A DNA stretch of 64,000 nt, taken from assembly GCA_017938765.1 (NCBI GenBank), contig JAGBAX010000028.1, positions 1 to 64,000 on the forward strand, in the 5' to 3' direction. The stretch is from Alistipes sp. (lineage in GTDB: Bacteria; Bacteroidota; Bacteroidia; Bacteroidales; Rikenellaceae). The number at the start of each line of letters is the position of its first letter. Positions within the stretch are counted from its first letter, which is position 1. The notes below the pieces were generated by a model, which did not search any database, was not told the DNA's origin, and saw nothing but the letters and a program-made list of their open reading frames with translations. The position numbers and the translations under genes were made by a program. This document shows, piece by piece, positions 17,476 through 27,028 of this stretch.

Positions 17476-18109
17476 CGCTCATAACAATTTTTCGGTCCAC
17501 AGAATCGGCAAGGCTCATATCGTGCGTAACCATAACAATGGTCTGGTTAAACTCGCGCCTTACATCCATAAGCAGCGAGTGTATCTGGTCGCGCGAGGCT
17601 GTATCAAGATTTCCCGTTGGCTCATCTGCAAGCACCACAGAGGGTCTGTTAATTAGCGCACGAGCGATAGCTACCCTTTGTTGCTCGCCACCCGACAGCT
17701 CAACTGGCTTATGCGAGCCCCTATCCCTAAGCCCCACCATATCAATAAGTTCCGCTGCACGAGAGAAGGCATCCTTGCGCTCCGCACCACCTATAAGTGC
17801 TGGCATAGCGACATTCTCAAGAGCCGTAAACTCTGGCAGTAGGTGATGGAACTGGAAGACGAAACCTATGTGCTGGTTACGAAACGCTGCAAGCTCCTTC
17901 TCGCCCATAACTGTGCAATCCTTGCCCGCAATCTCTACCCTACCGCTATCGGCCGCCATCAGCGTTCCCAAAATATGCAGCAGGGTACTCTTGCCAGCGC
18001 CACTTGCGCCAACAATAGCCACAACCTCGCCCTGAGCAACCTCAAGGCTCACACCACGAAGCGCCTCAACGGTCACAAATCGTTTATAAATCTCCGAAGC
18101 CTTTATCAT
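17459..18109 (-). CDS. lolD: LolD-type ABC transporter ATP-binding protein
   Basis: The 216-residue ATPase has Walker A 'GASGAGKST', ABC signature 'LSGGEQQRVAIARAL' and Walker B 'VVLADEPTGNLD'. It belongs to the LolD/MacB/FtsE group that drives release of lipoproteins or other envelope cargo. No permease gene (LolC/E) is adjacent, so the partner must be elsewhere. The start overlaps the folP end by 26 bases. Confidence 0.85.
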   Translation of the reverse strand: MIKASEIYKRFVTVEALRGVSLEVAQGEVVAIVGASGAGKSTLLHILGTLMAADSGRVEIAGKDCTVMGEKELAAFRNQHIGFVFQFHHLLPEFTALENVAMPALIGGAERKDAFSRAAELIDMVGLRDRGSHKPVELSGGEQQRVAIARALINRPSVVLADEPTGNLDTASRDQIHSLLMDVRREFNQTIVMVTHDMSLADSVDRKIVMSDGRIL

Positions 18110-18920
18110 CTGTATACTCTCTAAAAATCTTTACAATCTGCACTGCCGGCTCTACATCATGCACACGCAAAATTGTTGCGCCGCGATTAATCGCCTCCCA
18201 ATTTAGGGCTGTTGTTCCAGCAAGGGCATTCTGTGGAGTTGTATCCAACACCTTGTATATCATTGACTTGCGCGATAACCCTACAAGCACTGCATAGCCC
18301 AAAGCACAAAGCCTATCAAGTCCAGCAAGCAGCTGATAGTTCTGCTCAACGCTCTTTGCAAAGCCAAAACCTGGGTCAAGGATTATATTCCCCCTCTTCA
18401 CTCCCCTGCGCTGTAGCTCCGTCGCGCGAGAAGAGAGATAATCTACCACCTCCGTCACAACATCCTTATACTCCGTCTTGCTCTGCATTGTCTGCGGCGT
18501 ACCTCTCATATGCATCGCCACATATGGCACGCCAAGTTCTGCCACAGTGTCAAACATTCTATCATCCCCCTCGCCCGCAGTAATGTCGTTCACAATCACA
18601 GCGCCATACTTCTCTACAGTTCGGCGGACAATCTCCGCACGGAAGGTATCAACAGATAGAGCCACCTCTGGCGCAACCCTGCGAGCAGCACCTACGCCCA
18701 TATCTACCCTCGCCCACTCATCTTCAAGCGAGATATCATCAGCACCTGGGCGTGATGAGTAGCCTCCGATATCTACTATCGTTGCACCTGCCACCACCGC
18801 CTCTGCTATACGATGCTCAACGGCCTGAGTATCTGTCACCCGCGAGATATCATAGAACGAGTCGGCAGTAACATTAACAATGGCCATCACCTGTAGAGTA
18901 TGGAAATCAGGAAATTTCAT
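18084..18920 (-). CDS. folP: Dihydropteroate synthase
   Basis: The 278-residue TIM-barrel enzyme condenses p-aminobenzoate with a pterin diphosphate in folate synthesis and is the sulfonamide target. Motifs include 'MAIVNVTADSFYD' (usual MGILNVTPDSF), 'DIGGYSSRPGA' (usual GGESTRPGA), 'ILDPGFGFAKS' and 'VGLSRKSMI'. The two small departures in normally well-kept loops are worth noting but probably harmless. The gene overlaps coaE and lolD. Confidence 0.93.
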   Translation of the reverse strand: MKFPDFHTLQVMAIVNVTADSFYDISRVTDTQAVEHRIAEAVVAGATIVDIGGYSSRPGADDISLEDEWARVDMGVGAARRVAPEVALSVDTFRAEIVRRTVEKYGAVIVNDITAGEGDDRMFDTVAELGVPYVAMHMRGTPQTMQSKTEYKDVVTEVVDYLSSRATELQRRGVKRGNIILDPGFGFAKSVEQNYQLLAGLDRLCALGYAVLVGLSRKSMIYKVLDTTPQNALAGTTALNWEAINRGATILRVHDVEPAVQIVKIFREYTDDKGFGDL

Positions 18921-19494
18921 CTCTTAACGCTCTATCAAAATCCGCCACCTGAGCCTTTGTACTCTGAAGCGAGATATTCTCAATGGTAAAGTCTGCCCTT
19001 GACTGTAACTGCTCGGCACTCATCTGCACCGCCATACGCGACAGCACAGCCTCTCTTGTTGCCCCATCACGAGCCATAGCGCGCTCTATAGCAACATCCG
19101 CAGGCGCTACAACTGCCACCGTATAGTCTACAACATCTTTAAGCCCCGACTCAAAGAGTATTGCCGACTCTACAATAACATAATCGCCACTCTGAGCATC
19201 TGCCCACTCACAAAAATGGCGACATACTACTGGGTGGACTAAAGAGTTGAGTTGCAATCGTTTACTATCATCCGTAAAAATCTGTGAGGCGAGATACTTG
19301 CGATTAAGCTCGCCATTGAGATAGCACTCACTACCAAATGCTGCAACGATACTCTCAATCAGTGCTTTGTCGCAGTTCATCAGCTCTTTTGCCCTATCAT
19401 CGGCAATATAAGTAGCAACACCTAACTGCTCAAACATCCGACAGACAGTGCTCTTACCACTGCCAATAGTGCCACACAGACCAACTTTTATCAT
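18907..19494 (-). CDS. coaE: Dephospho-CoA kinase
   Basis: The 195-residue P-loop kinase performs the last step of coenzyme A synthesis. The ATP-binding loop 'GTIGSGKST' is at the N-terminus, followed by 'DDRAKELM'. The 'HPVVCRHF' region and 'VVAPADVAIERAMARDG' match the family. It overlaps the YbbR-like gene by four bases and folP by 14. Confidence 0.93.
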   Translation of the reverse strand: MIKVGLCGTIGSGKSTVCRMFEQLGVATYIADDRAKELMNCDKALIESIVAAFGSECYLNGELNRKYLASQIFTDDSKRLQLNSLVHPVVCRHFCEWADAQSGDYVIVESAILFESGLKDVVDYTVAVVAPADVAIERAMARDGATREAVLSRMAVQMSAEQLQSRADFTIENISLQSTKAQVADFDRALRDEIS

Positions 19495-19931
19495 TTTTCA
19501 AAATCTTTTGGAGCCTCTATATCTGGCACATCTCCTATAGAGCGGATGTTAATATCGCTAAGCCTTACCGAGATGGCATTTTTCAGAGACTCTGGCTTAA
19601 GATGAAGCCTTACCTTGTCACTCGGAGCCACACCAATCTGTGTAACCTCTCGCATAACAGTATACTCCAACTCCGAAAGTGGGATATTGAGTCGGTTTGT
19701 AGAGATAACATATCCAAATAGATTTGTTCCCTTACCCTCAACCACACAAGGCACCTCAAATCGCTGATTACCAATGCGAATCTTCACATCAAGGTCTGTT
19801 GTATAGTTGTAGTTCAACTTTGCAATATACCATAGCGTAAACGACGCCACAAATAGCATTATGAACACTGGCGAAATATACTTTTTCGCCGTCTGTCCGA
19901 GCCTCTTTATATACTCCCAAATTCGTTTCAT
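19491..19931 (-). CDS. Short YbbR/CdaR-like membrane protein
   Basis: The 146-residue protein has an N-terminal membrane helix (about residues 20-37) and then one beta-rich YbbR-like region. In Bacteroidota a YbbR-like gene next to coaE is common, usually at about twice this length with several repeats. This copy seems reduced to one or so. In Firmicutes, YbbR (CdaR) regulates c-di-AMP synthase. The role here is open. It is the first gene of the run through coaE, folP, lolD, DUF2400 and trmN6. Confidence 0.7.
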   Translation of the reverse strand: MKRIWEYIKRLGQTAKKYISPVFIMLFVASFTLWYIAKLNYNYTTDLDVKIRIGNQRFEVPCVVEGKGTNLFGYVISTNRLNIPLSELEYTVMREVTQIGVAPSDKVRLHLKPESLKNAISVRLSDINIRSIGDVPDIEAPKDFEK

Positions 19932-19936
19932 AATTA

Positions 19937-19982
19937 CAAAGGTAGTAATAATTTGCGAAACAGCAAATTATTACCACCTTTG
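19937..19982 (-). promoter_or_regulatory. Promoter of the ybbR-coaE operon inside a 20-bp inverted repeat
   Basis: CAAAGGTAGTAATAATTTGC (19937-19956) and its complement with one mismatch (19963-19982) form a 20-bp inverted repeat with a six-base spacer. The -7 element TACCTTTG (minus strand, 19937-19944) is the outer end of one arm and lies five bases from the start codon. The structure may serve as an operator, or as a terminator merged with a promoter. Confidence 0.6.
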
Positions 19983-20081
19983 GCTATTGGCCACCTACCT
20001 ACAAAAAAATATCCACCGAAGTGGATATTTTTTAATTACCATAAGCCAATGGCTAATGGCCAAAAGCCAATAGCTAAAAGG
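19983..20081 (-). terminator. Terminator downstream of the GLUG-SGNH gene, flanked by W repeat motifs
   Basis: On the minus strand AAAATATCCAC-TTCG-GTGGATATTTTTTT (20003-20033) is a strong intrinsic terminator with a UUCG loop. The stretch from there to the stop codon at 20082 is made of the GCCATTGG/TTAGCC motif (20043-20080) seen at the mosaic repeat loci. Confidence 0.8.
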
Positions 20082-23000
20082 TTACTCCTCAAGCCAAGCA
20101 CCAAGGTCGTCGTAAATCTTATTCGCCATAAATACCATAGCCTTTGCAGATGGGTGACAACCCTTGCCAGTCTCTGGGTTATAGTCGTGCTTTGGCATAT
20201 AGGTCTGGTCGTTGAAGCCATTTACAGCGAGCAGGTCAACAACCTTTGCATTGTCGCCATAGTGAGCTGCAATCTTATGAATTGACTGCTGAACACCTAC
20301 GCCAGTATAGTCGCCCACGATGCAGACAATCTTTGTATCTGCTCTACGCTCTAAAATAAGCTCAATGAGCTTAATGTATGCCTCGCAGAATGTAGTATCA
20401 TTCAGAGCCTCAACCTCAGCACGAGTTATAGCTGCATCAGCTGCATCAAAATATGGCTTCAGGTCGGCATCACTTGGACCTGCGGTTGCCTTGAGCTCTA
20501 CAGAGCCATAGAGTGGTGCGTGGTTCTTACTCCAGTCGTTTGTTCCGCCGTGGATAATAACGATATCTGCCTCACCAACACCCTGATTATCTATAAATCG
20601 CTTTGCATAGTATGTATCTACTGTAGCAGAAGAGTTAGCCACGCAAGTACCTGAATATGAGATATTACGCTCAATTTTTGCATCAAGCATCAGCTCGTTA
20701 GCCAAAATCCACCAATAGGTCTGAGACATAGAGGTCAAATCGCCATCTGCAGTTGGATAGTGACATCCATAACCGTTAGGCACAATACCTCTAAAGGTAG
20801 AGATGCTATCTCCAATAACGCTAATACGCTTCTGGGTAGATGGCGTTGCCAGATTTGTCGCCATACCCTCAATTACAGGATAACCATCAGCATCCTTAAC
20901 CCAACTCTTGAGCGGATAGCTACAGCTACCGTTATATGCTGCAACAGCGGCATTCATATTTGTCAGCAGCTCGTCTGTTGTAGTGATAGCTGCGATATGC
21001 TCGCCCTGTACAGGCTTATTATTTGCCGCATTTGGATTAAAGCTACGCGCCGACTCATCATAGTAAGCGTAGTCTACACTTGCGTGATAGATTCTAGAGC
21101 CGATACCAGCTGCCAGAGTAGATGGATTTGAGTATGTATCGTAGCTAATGCCGTCAGTATGGAAGCCATCCCACTTAATAGTAGAGTATACGCCGTGGAT
21201 TGTAGCGCCCTTTATCGAAGCTGTAGTACCATTCTGGAAACCGATAATACCCGCCATAACGTTATTCTTAGAGGCATAGCCATCAGTAGCTACGCTAACT
21301 GTATGAATCTCCTCTACGCGTGATGCACAGTTTAGGATATTGAGAGTACCTGCGGCTATCTGTGCCCAACCTGCAATACCTGCTGCAAGGGTGTAACCAT
21401 TGTTTCCATTATTACCGCGAGCCTCAATACGACGACCTGCGTATACAGAGTTGATAATGTTAAACTTACAAGCTGCATCGTTTACCTTTAGATAACCCGC
21501 AATACCTCCAACAGAGTACTGGCCTACCAGATTTCCGTATGCAATACAGTTGTCAATAGTAGTCTCAACCTTTACAGTTGCAGAGCCGACAATACCGCCT
21601 ACATTATACTGCGAGCAGGTAACATTTCCGTAAGACTTACAATCAATAATATTAGCAGTACCATAGCTTGAGATTATACCGACGATACCACCAGCACAAG
21701 TTACATAGCTATGAACATCGCCATAAGATACACAATTGATTATATTACAAGCACGGTCAGCAGTACTATTACCCTGATAGCCGACAATACCGCCGACATT
21801 ATCCTCACCAGGGATAAATGCGTAGTTGATACAGTCAATAACGTGTGCAGTACCGTTTGTACCCTCTGCATTAAGAGTCTCAAATGGCTGCAGAGCACCC
21901 ACAATACCACCTGTATGGTCTCCACGAGATGAGATACAAGCCAACTGTGAAATAAGACAGTTCTTTGCATATCCAGATGTCAAGTGAGCTGTAATACCAC
22001 CCGTATAGTTATCTGTATAGTTAGAGACACAACCATCCACAACGCAGTTGTCAAATGTCGTAACAAATCTTGCTCGTGCAGCGATACCACCGCAGAAGTG
22101 GCTACCAGCATCAACAGTAGCACCCTTTGCAAGGGTACACTTATTAAACTTTGTACCAGCTGCATACGCCACAATACCACCGCAAAGCTGAGAAGTTGAT
22201 TTCGCAGCACCGCTAAATGTTACGCCATCCATTGTACAGCCGTTCACATAACCTGCAACACCGCCGACATAACTACCTACATAGTCCTTACTATCTGCAG
22301 GCTCAATGAACTTCACGGCTGCAGTACCATTTACAGTAGCATCTACATTGATATTCTCAAATGTTGTGTTAAATGCCACACCCACAAGCGCACCAACGTT
22401 AATATATGAAGAGGTAATATTACTATCCTTAATATTGATATTCTTCAGCGTTGCACCCTCTGTATAGCCAAATAGACCACACGCCACAGGGGATGTATTG
22501 TTAATAGTAAGACCCGAAATAGTGTAGTTGCCACCATCATAAACACCCTTAAATGGCAGCGATGAGCTATTAATTCCAGTTGATTCATCATACATATAGA
22601 CACCGATAGGACCGACTTCCACGCCAGTCACATCAATATTTGCCACCTGACGGTAGTGCTTATCAGCATATGGTGCAGATGCATCACCAACTTGTATAGT
22701 GAGCAACTGCAAGTCAGCCGCTGTGCTAATCAGATATGGATTTGCAACCGAGCCATCACCGCCACCCCACTGGCCAGCAATCGCACGGCGAGATGCAGCT
22801 TTGTTGAGGTCAATATAGAGGTCGTAATAGGTGTTACGAGCAACCTGCTTATTATAAGTATAGGTATAGATAGCCCTATCGGTTGTAACCTCAACTGTTC
22901 CCTGATAGTTGCCTGGAGCAAGCACCATATAGATAGCCTTTGCATCAGCCTTAACTGAGCCAACAGCATACGGAGTACCCAGAGTAGTAGTTACGCTACC

Positions 23001-23654
23001 ACAGTCGCCACCAGTAAGTGTCAGACCTGCGTCAGCACCGCCATTTGCAAGGTCAGCAGCAAACTCACCGGCAACAGTTCCTGTGGTATTATAGCTTACA
23101 GAGAGCACCTTCTCACCTGCATAAGCACCCGTAGCATATACCTTTGCCTGCAGCAAAGATGCCATAGGGCGCATAGTTACAGTCGCGGTAAGCTCTGTAG
23201 CTAAAGCCACTGGATAGCCAATCATAGGCATATTAGTCACATTGAAGAGTGCCGCCTCTGTTTGGCTCTGTGCCTGAGGAATGGTCAGCACAACATCCTT
23301 TATGCTCTTAGCATCATTTGCGCCACTATGTGGGAAGTAGACAAACATCTTGTCGCCCGCAACAAAGTCTTTTGTCGTTGTTGAGCAAAAACCGCGACCA
23401 TCCTGCAAGGCTACAACAGCCTCGGCATTTACAGTCGGCAGTGTAGAGTCAATATAAACACCCAGCAGCTCCTCGCCATTGCCCTGCCAAGAGTACAGAC
23501 CATCCTTAAAGAGAATACGAGTATCCTCGTCCAAATCTACATAGAAGTTCAACTGCTTAGAGACAAGATTACTCTCCTCAATAACATCCTTATTACAAGA
23601 ATTTAGTCCCAAAACTGCAGCAATAGCCACAATAATAATGTATAACCTTTTCAT
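20082..23654 (-). CDS. Large GLUG-repeat lipoprotein with C-terminal SGNH/GDSL hydrolase domain
   Basis: The 1190-residue lipoprotein has lipobox 'LNSC' (Cys near 20). The N-terminal region (about 35-290) resembles fimbrillin-like domains ('EDTRILF...YSWQGNGEELLGVY'). A long middle (about 300-930) contains many GLUG-type repeats of the form 'VGGIVGY.....I.NC..YG', which form a beta-helix. The C-terminal 245 residues are an SGNH hydrolase with 'GDSIS' (948-952), 'GGTND' and 'CHPSAKAM', so Ser, Asn and His of the active site are present. The domain order suggests a surface adhesin-like shaft carrying an esterase that might deacylate glycans. A tiny gene (23667-23798) precedes it and a terminator follows. 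Confidence 0.85.
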   Translation of the reverse strand: MKRLYIIIVAIAAVLGLNSCNKDVIEESNLVSKQLNFYVDLDEDTRILFKDGLYSWQGNGEELLGVYIDSTLPTVNAEAVVALQDGRGFCSTTTKDFVAGDKMFVYFPHSGANDAKSIKDVVLTIPQAQSQTEAALFNVTNMPMIGYPVALATELTATVTMRPMASLLQAKVYATGAYAGEKVLSVSYNTTGTVAGEFAADLANGGADAGLTLTGGDCGSVTTTLGTPYAVGSVKADAKAIYMVLAPGNYQGTVEVTTDRAIYTYTYNKQVARNTYYDLYIDLNKAASRRAIAGQWGGGDGSVANPYLISTAADLQLLTIQVGDASAPYADKHYRQVANIDVTGVEVGPIGVYMYDESTGINSSSLPFKGVYDGGNYTISGLTINNTSPVACGLFGYTEGATLKNINIKDSNITSSYINVGALVGVAFNTTFENINVDATVNGTAAVKFIEPADSKDYVGSYVGGVAGYVNGCTMDGVTFSGAAKSTSQLCGGIVAYAAGTKFNKCTLAKGATVDAGSHFCGGIAARARFVTTFDNCVVDGCVSNYTDNYTGGITAHLTSGYAKNCLISQLACISSRGDHTGGIVGALQPFETLNAEGTNGTAHVIDCINYAFIPGEDNVGGIVGYQGNSTADRACNIINCVSYGDVHSYVTCAGGIVGIISSYGTANIIDCKSYGNVTCSQYNVGGIVGSATVKVETTIDNCIAYGNLVGQYSVGGIAGYLKVNDAACKFNIINSVYAGRRIEARGNNGNNGYTLAAGIAGWAQIAAGTLNILNCASRVEEIHTVSVATDGYASKNNVMAGIIGFQNGTTASIKGATIHGVYSTIKWDGFHTDGISYDTYSNPSTLAAGIGSRIYHASVDYAYYDESARSFNPNAANNKPVQGEHIAAITTTDELLTNMNAAVAAYNGSCSYPLKSWVKDADGYPVIEGMATNLATPSTQKRISVIGDSISTFRGIVPNGYGCHYPTADGDLTSMSQTYWWILANELMLDAKIERNISYSGTCVANSSATVDTYYAKRFIDNQGVGEADIVIIHGGTNDWSKNHAPLYGSVELKATAGPSDADLKPYFDAADAAITRAEVEALNDTTFCEAYIKLIELILERRADTKIVCIVGDYTGVGVQQSIHKIAAHYGDNAKVVDLLAVNGFNDQTYMPKHDYNPETGKGCHPSAKAMVFMANKIYDDLGAWLEE

Positions 23655-23666
23655 AGCACAAACATA

Positions 23667-23798
23667 TTAAAGGTTATCCTCACCGCCATACTCAGGCTGC
23701 TCAAAATTATCAGAGATTGCAAATCCCTGCTCTACATAGACCTTAAGGTCTTTTAATACTGGAGCTATATAGACTCCAACACGACTTGTTTTCATCAT
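23667..23798 (-). CDS. Tiny gene preceding the GLUG-SGNH lipoprotein (43 aa)
   Basis: Reading from either of two tandem ATGs (23793-23798) gives a 42-43-residue peptide without signal peptide or membrane helix. Its core 'APVLKDLKVYVEQGFAISD' resembles the peptide encoded just before the other GLUG lipoprotein (37581-37715): both have P-[VI]-L-[KR]-[DE] and E-x-GFA-[VI]-S. The stop is 12 bases before the lipoprotein start. A -7 element TAACTTTG lies at 23826-23833. Similar tiny proteins occur beside surface lipoproteins in Bacteroidales; their function is unknown. Confidence 0.7.
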   Translation of the reverse strand: MMKTSRVGVYIAPVLKDLKVYVEQGFAISDNFEQPEYGGEDNL

Positions 23799-23825
23799 AA
23801 ATATAGGTTTTAAGATTATTTGTTT

Positions 23826-23833
23826 CAAAGTTA
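23826..23833 (-). promoter_or_regulatory. -7 promoter element for the tiny gene and GLUG-SGNH lipoprotein
   Basis: Minus-strand TAACTTTG fits TAnnTTTG. A TTTG (23857-23860) lies upstream with 23 bases between, a little more than the usual spacing to the -33 element. Confidence 0.5.
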
Positions 23834-23867
23834 TGGATTTTTATTGACACTACCAACAAATTAAACA

Positions 23868-23895
23868 AAAAAGGGGTGTTTCCACACCCCCTTTA
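23868..23895 (-). terminator. Terminator of secDF
   Basis: On the minus strand AAGGGGGTGTGGAAACACCCCTTTTTT forms a GC-rich stem followed by a T-run, 18 bases after the secDF stop codon. Confidence 0.85.
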
Positions 23896-23912
23896 ACAGA
23901 TATTACTATCTA

Positions 23913-26858
23913 CTACTTCTTATCCTTCGCTGGAAGCATATCGTATGCAAGCGGAGTTGCAATGAAGAGTGAAGAGTATGTACCTACGATAACACCAATA
24001 AGCAGCGCGAAGACAAAGCCACGAATAGTAGCACCACCGAATACGAAGATTGCAAGCAGTGTTACAAGGGTTGTACCTGATGTATTGATGGTACGAGCCA
24101 GTGTTGAGCAGAGTGCGTTGTTGATATTGTCGCGAACAGTACGCTTTGGATAGAGTACGTTGTACTCACGGATACGGTCAAAGATTACCACTGTATCGTT
24201 GATTGAGTAACCGATAATGGTAAGGATTGCCGCGATAAATGCCTGATCAATCTCAAGGTTGAATGGCATAAATGCGTAGCAGAGTGAGAACAGACCGATA
24301 ACGATAAACGCATCGTGTACAAGGGCGGCAGTAGCACCAGTAGCCCACTGCCACTTCTTGAATCGCAGGGTAATGTAGAGACCGATTGCGATAAGCGAGA
24401 AGAGAATTGCGAATGATGCACCTGTAGTCATATCCTTTGCAATAGCAGGACCAATCTTATCTGCAGATACGATACCATTTACATCCTCCTGTGTATTTCT
24501 AAAGCCATCAAGAGTAATCTCATAGCCATAGAGAGGCTTGAGCGCATTGTAAATCAGTGACTCAACCTCCTCTGTTGTAGCCTCTGAAGTATCATCGTGC
24601 TTGTACTGTGTAACAATTCTCATCTGGTTCTTCTCGCCATACTGCTTAACCTCAAATGAAGCGTTTGCAGCATCCTCAGCATCAGCAAATGCCTCAGTAA
24701 GCTGTGCGCGTACCTGCTCTGCAGTAACCTCCTTGTCAAAGCGTACAACAAATGTACGACCACCTGTAAACTCAACACCAAGGTTCAGACCCTGAACAAA
24801 GAGTGATACTACAGAAACAAGGATTACAACACTAGAGATAATGTAAGACATCTTACGCTTGCCGATAAAGTCAAACTTGAAGTTTGTAAGCCAATTCTCT
24901 GACCAGCTGCGTGAGAATGATACATTACCCTTCCAACCTGCAATCCACTCGATAAGCAGACGAGTGATAAAGATTGAGCAGAAGAGTGAAGTGATGATAC
25001 CGATAATCAGAGTTGTTGCGAAGCCCTGTACTGGACCGTTACCAAAGATATAGAGAACAATACCTGTGATAATGGTAGTAAGGTTACCGTCAATAATTGC
25101 TGAGTATGCGTTAGCAAAACCATCCTTAATAGCGGCTGAGATACCCTTACCTGCGCGAAGCTCCTCCTTGATACGCTCAAAGATAATTACGTTAGAGTCC
25201 ACTGCCATACCCATAGTAAGCACGATACCTGCGATACCTGGGAGGGTCAATACTGCACCAAATGATACCAGAAAACCTATGAGCAGGAATACGTTAGTTA
25301 CCAGAGCAACAGCTGCCATCCAACCTGCAGTCTTGTAGAACAGACCCATATAGAGCAGTACAAGGATAAACGCGATTACGAATGACATCAAACCAGCGTT
25401 GATAGACTCCTGACCAAGTGATGGACCAACTACAGTATCCTGAATAATGCGTGCTGGAGCTGGAACCTTACCAGACTTAAGAACGTTTGCAAGGTCCTGA
25501 GCCTCCTGAATTGTAAAGTTACCAGTGATAGATGAGTTACCACCCTCAATCTTGTTGCGAACAACAGGAGCAGAGTAAACATAACCATCAAGAACGATTG
25601 CAATGCACTTGCCAATGTTATCAGCAGTAAGCTGAGCCCACTCAGTAATACCGTTTGAGTTCATTGACATTGAAACCTCAGCATCAGCACCTGTCTGAGC
25701 ATATGTTGCACGAGCGTCAGAGATTACACCACCATCCAGTGGAGCCTTACCATCAGCGCGCTCAACCTTAATTGCATAGAGGCAGAGACGGTTGTCAAAC
25801 ATAGGCTCACCCTTGATACCCCACTTGAAGGCAACGTCTGCAGGGAAGCAGTCACGAACCTCTGGAAGAGCGAGGTAGCTGTTGATAGTTGCAACATCTG
25901 CCGCAACAGCAGCACCAATAACTGCGCCACCAGCATAGTCTGGGCTAAGGAGTGCCAAAAGTGGATTCTGCTCACGAGTAAAGCGGCTAACAGCCTCACC
26001 CTCAGCAGCCTGAGCAACCTCAGCTGTAAGATCTGTACCCTCTACAGCCTTATCCTCATTCTGATTGAGGTTAAGAGACTTGATAACAGCATCTGCACGA
26101 ACAAGGGCAGGCACAAGCTCTGCACCGTTGTAAGTTGTCCAGAACTCAAGTGATGCAGTACCCTGAAGGAGCTTACGAACACGCTCTGGCTCCTTAACAC
26201 CTGGAAGCTCAACCAAGATACGGTTTGAGTTTGGAAGGCGCTGGATATTTGGCTGCATTACACCGAAGTGGTCAATACGGCTACGGATGATGTTAAATGA
26301 TGCAGAGATAGCATCCTCAGTCTCCTGACGAAGAATCTTTACAACCTCAGCATCTGACATTCCTGGCTGGATATCCTTACGGTCTGGGCTAAGGAAAATA
26401 TCAACGAGCTTGCCGCCGTTGCTACCCTCAGCATAAGCCTCTGCGAAGGTACCGATATAGTCGCCTGTACCCTCCTTAAGAGCCTGAGCAGCCTTCTCCA
26501 TAGCTGCTACAAATGCTGGATCATCCTTGCTATGTCCTGCCAGTGACTTAACAACATCCTCAACCTGAATCTCAAGCATAACGTTCATACCGCCCTTCAG
26601 GTCAAGACCCAAGTTAATCTCCTTCTCCTTGCACTGCTTGTAAGTAAACTGTGCAATTGCGATGTCGTAAACAACCTTGTTCTGGATTGAATCAAGGTAG
26701 TACTGCTCCTTTGCAATCTGCTCCTCTGCTGGGAAAGTTGCTGCATACTCTACTGCATCCTTCTCTACGCTACGAGTCTTGAGCGAGAAGGTAAGCTGGT
26801 ATACACACGCCAGCGCAAGCAAGATTGCAATCAATTTGATAAAACCTTTACTTTGCAT
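23913..26858 (-). CDS. secDF: Protein translocase subunit SecDF (fused)
   Basis: The 981-residue fusion of SecD and SecF uses the proton-motive force to pull proteins through the SecYEG channel. The SecD half has the N-terminal helix, 'LGLDLKGGMNVMLEI', the P1 periplasmic domain and the helix-rich part with 'GMAVDSNVIIFERIKEELR'. The SecF half starts near residue 660, with 'GVEFTGGRTF' and 'YSINDTVVIFDRIRE'. The fused form is standard in Bacteroidota. Single-gene unit with its own promoter and terminator. Confidence 0.96.
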   Translation of the reverse strand: MQSKGFIKLIAILLALACVYQLTFSLKTRSVEKDAVEYAATFPAEEQIAKEQYYLDSIQNKVVYDIAIAQFTYKQCKEKEINLGLDLKGGMNVMLEIQVEDVVKSLAGHSKDDPAFVAAMEKAAQALKEGTGDYIGTFAEAYAEGSNGGKLVDIFLSPDRKDIQPGMSDAEVVKILRQETEDAISASFNIIRSRIDHFGVMQPNIQRLPNSNRILVELPGVKEPERVRKLLQGTASLEFWTTYNGAELVPALVRADAVIKSLNLNQNEDKAVEGTDLTAEVAQAAEGEAVSRFTREQNPLLALLSPDYAGGAVIGAAVAADVATINSYLALPEVRDCFPADVAFKWGIKGEPMFDNRLCLYAIKVERADGKAPLDGGVISDARATYAQTGADAEVSMSMNSNGITEWAQLTADNIGKCIAIVLDGYVYSAPVVRNKIEGGNSSITGNFTIQEAQDLANVLKSGKVPAPARIIQDTVVGPSLGQESINAGLMSFVIAFILVLLYMGLFYKTAGWMAAVALVTNVFLLIGFLVSFGAVLTLPGIAGIVLTMGMAVDSNVIIFERIKEELRAGKGISAAIKDGFANAYSAIIDGNLTTIITGIVLYIFGNGPVQGFATTLIIGIITSLFCSIFITRLLIEWIAGWKGNVSFSRSWSENWLTNFKFDFIGKRKMSYIISSVVILVSVVSLFVQGLNLGVEFTGGRTFVVRFDKEVTAEQVRAQLTEAFADAEDAANASFEVKQYGEKNQMRIVTQYKHDDTSEATTEEVESLIYNALKPLYGYEITLDGFRNTQEDVNGIVSADKIGPAIAKDMTTGASFAILFSLIAIGLYITLRFKKWQWATGATAALVHDAFIVIGLFSLCYAFMPFNLEIDQAFIAAILTIIGYSINDTVVIFDRIREYNVLYPKRTVRDNINNALCSTLARTINTSGTTLVTLLAIFVFGGATIRGFVFALLIGVIVGTYSSLFIATPLAYDMLPAKDKK

Positions 26859-26915
26859 TTGAGTTAAAAATTAAAATTATTTGTTTTTAGTTTCGTTACT
26901 ATACACAAAAGCACG

Positions 26916-26923
26916 CAAAGATA
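26916..26923 (-). promoter_or_regulatory. -7 promoter element for secDF
   Basis: Minus-strand TATCTTTG fits TAnnTTTG, 57 bases before the ATG. The AT-rich gap around it holds nothing else I can identify. Confidence 0.5.
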
Positions 26924-27028
26924 ATTAAATTTTTTCAATTTACAATCTTGCGCGCTTTAAATTCATCAATATATATCTATTTTCCCTAAAAATCGGAGAG
27001 AATTTATCCACAATTCAACCGCTCCATA

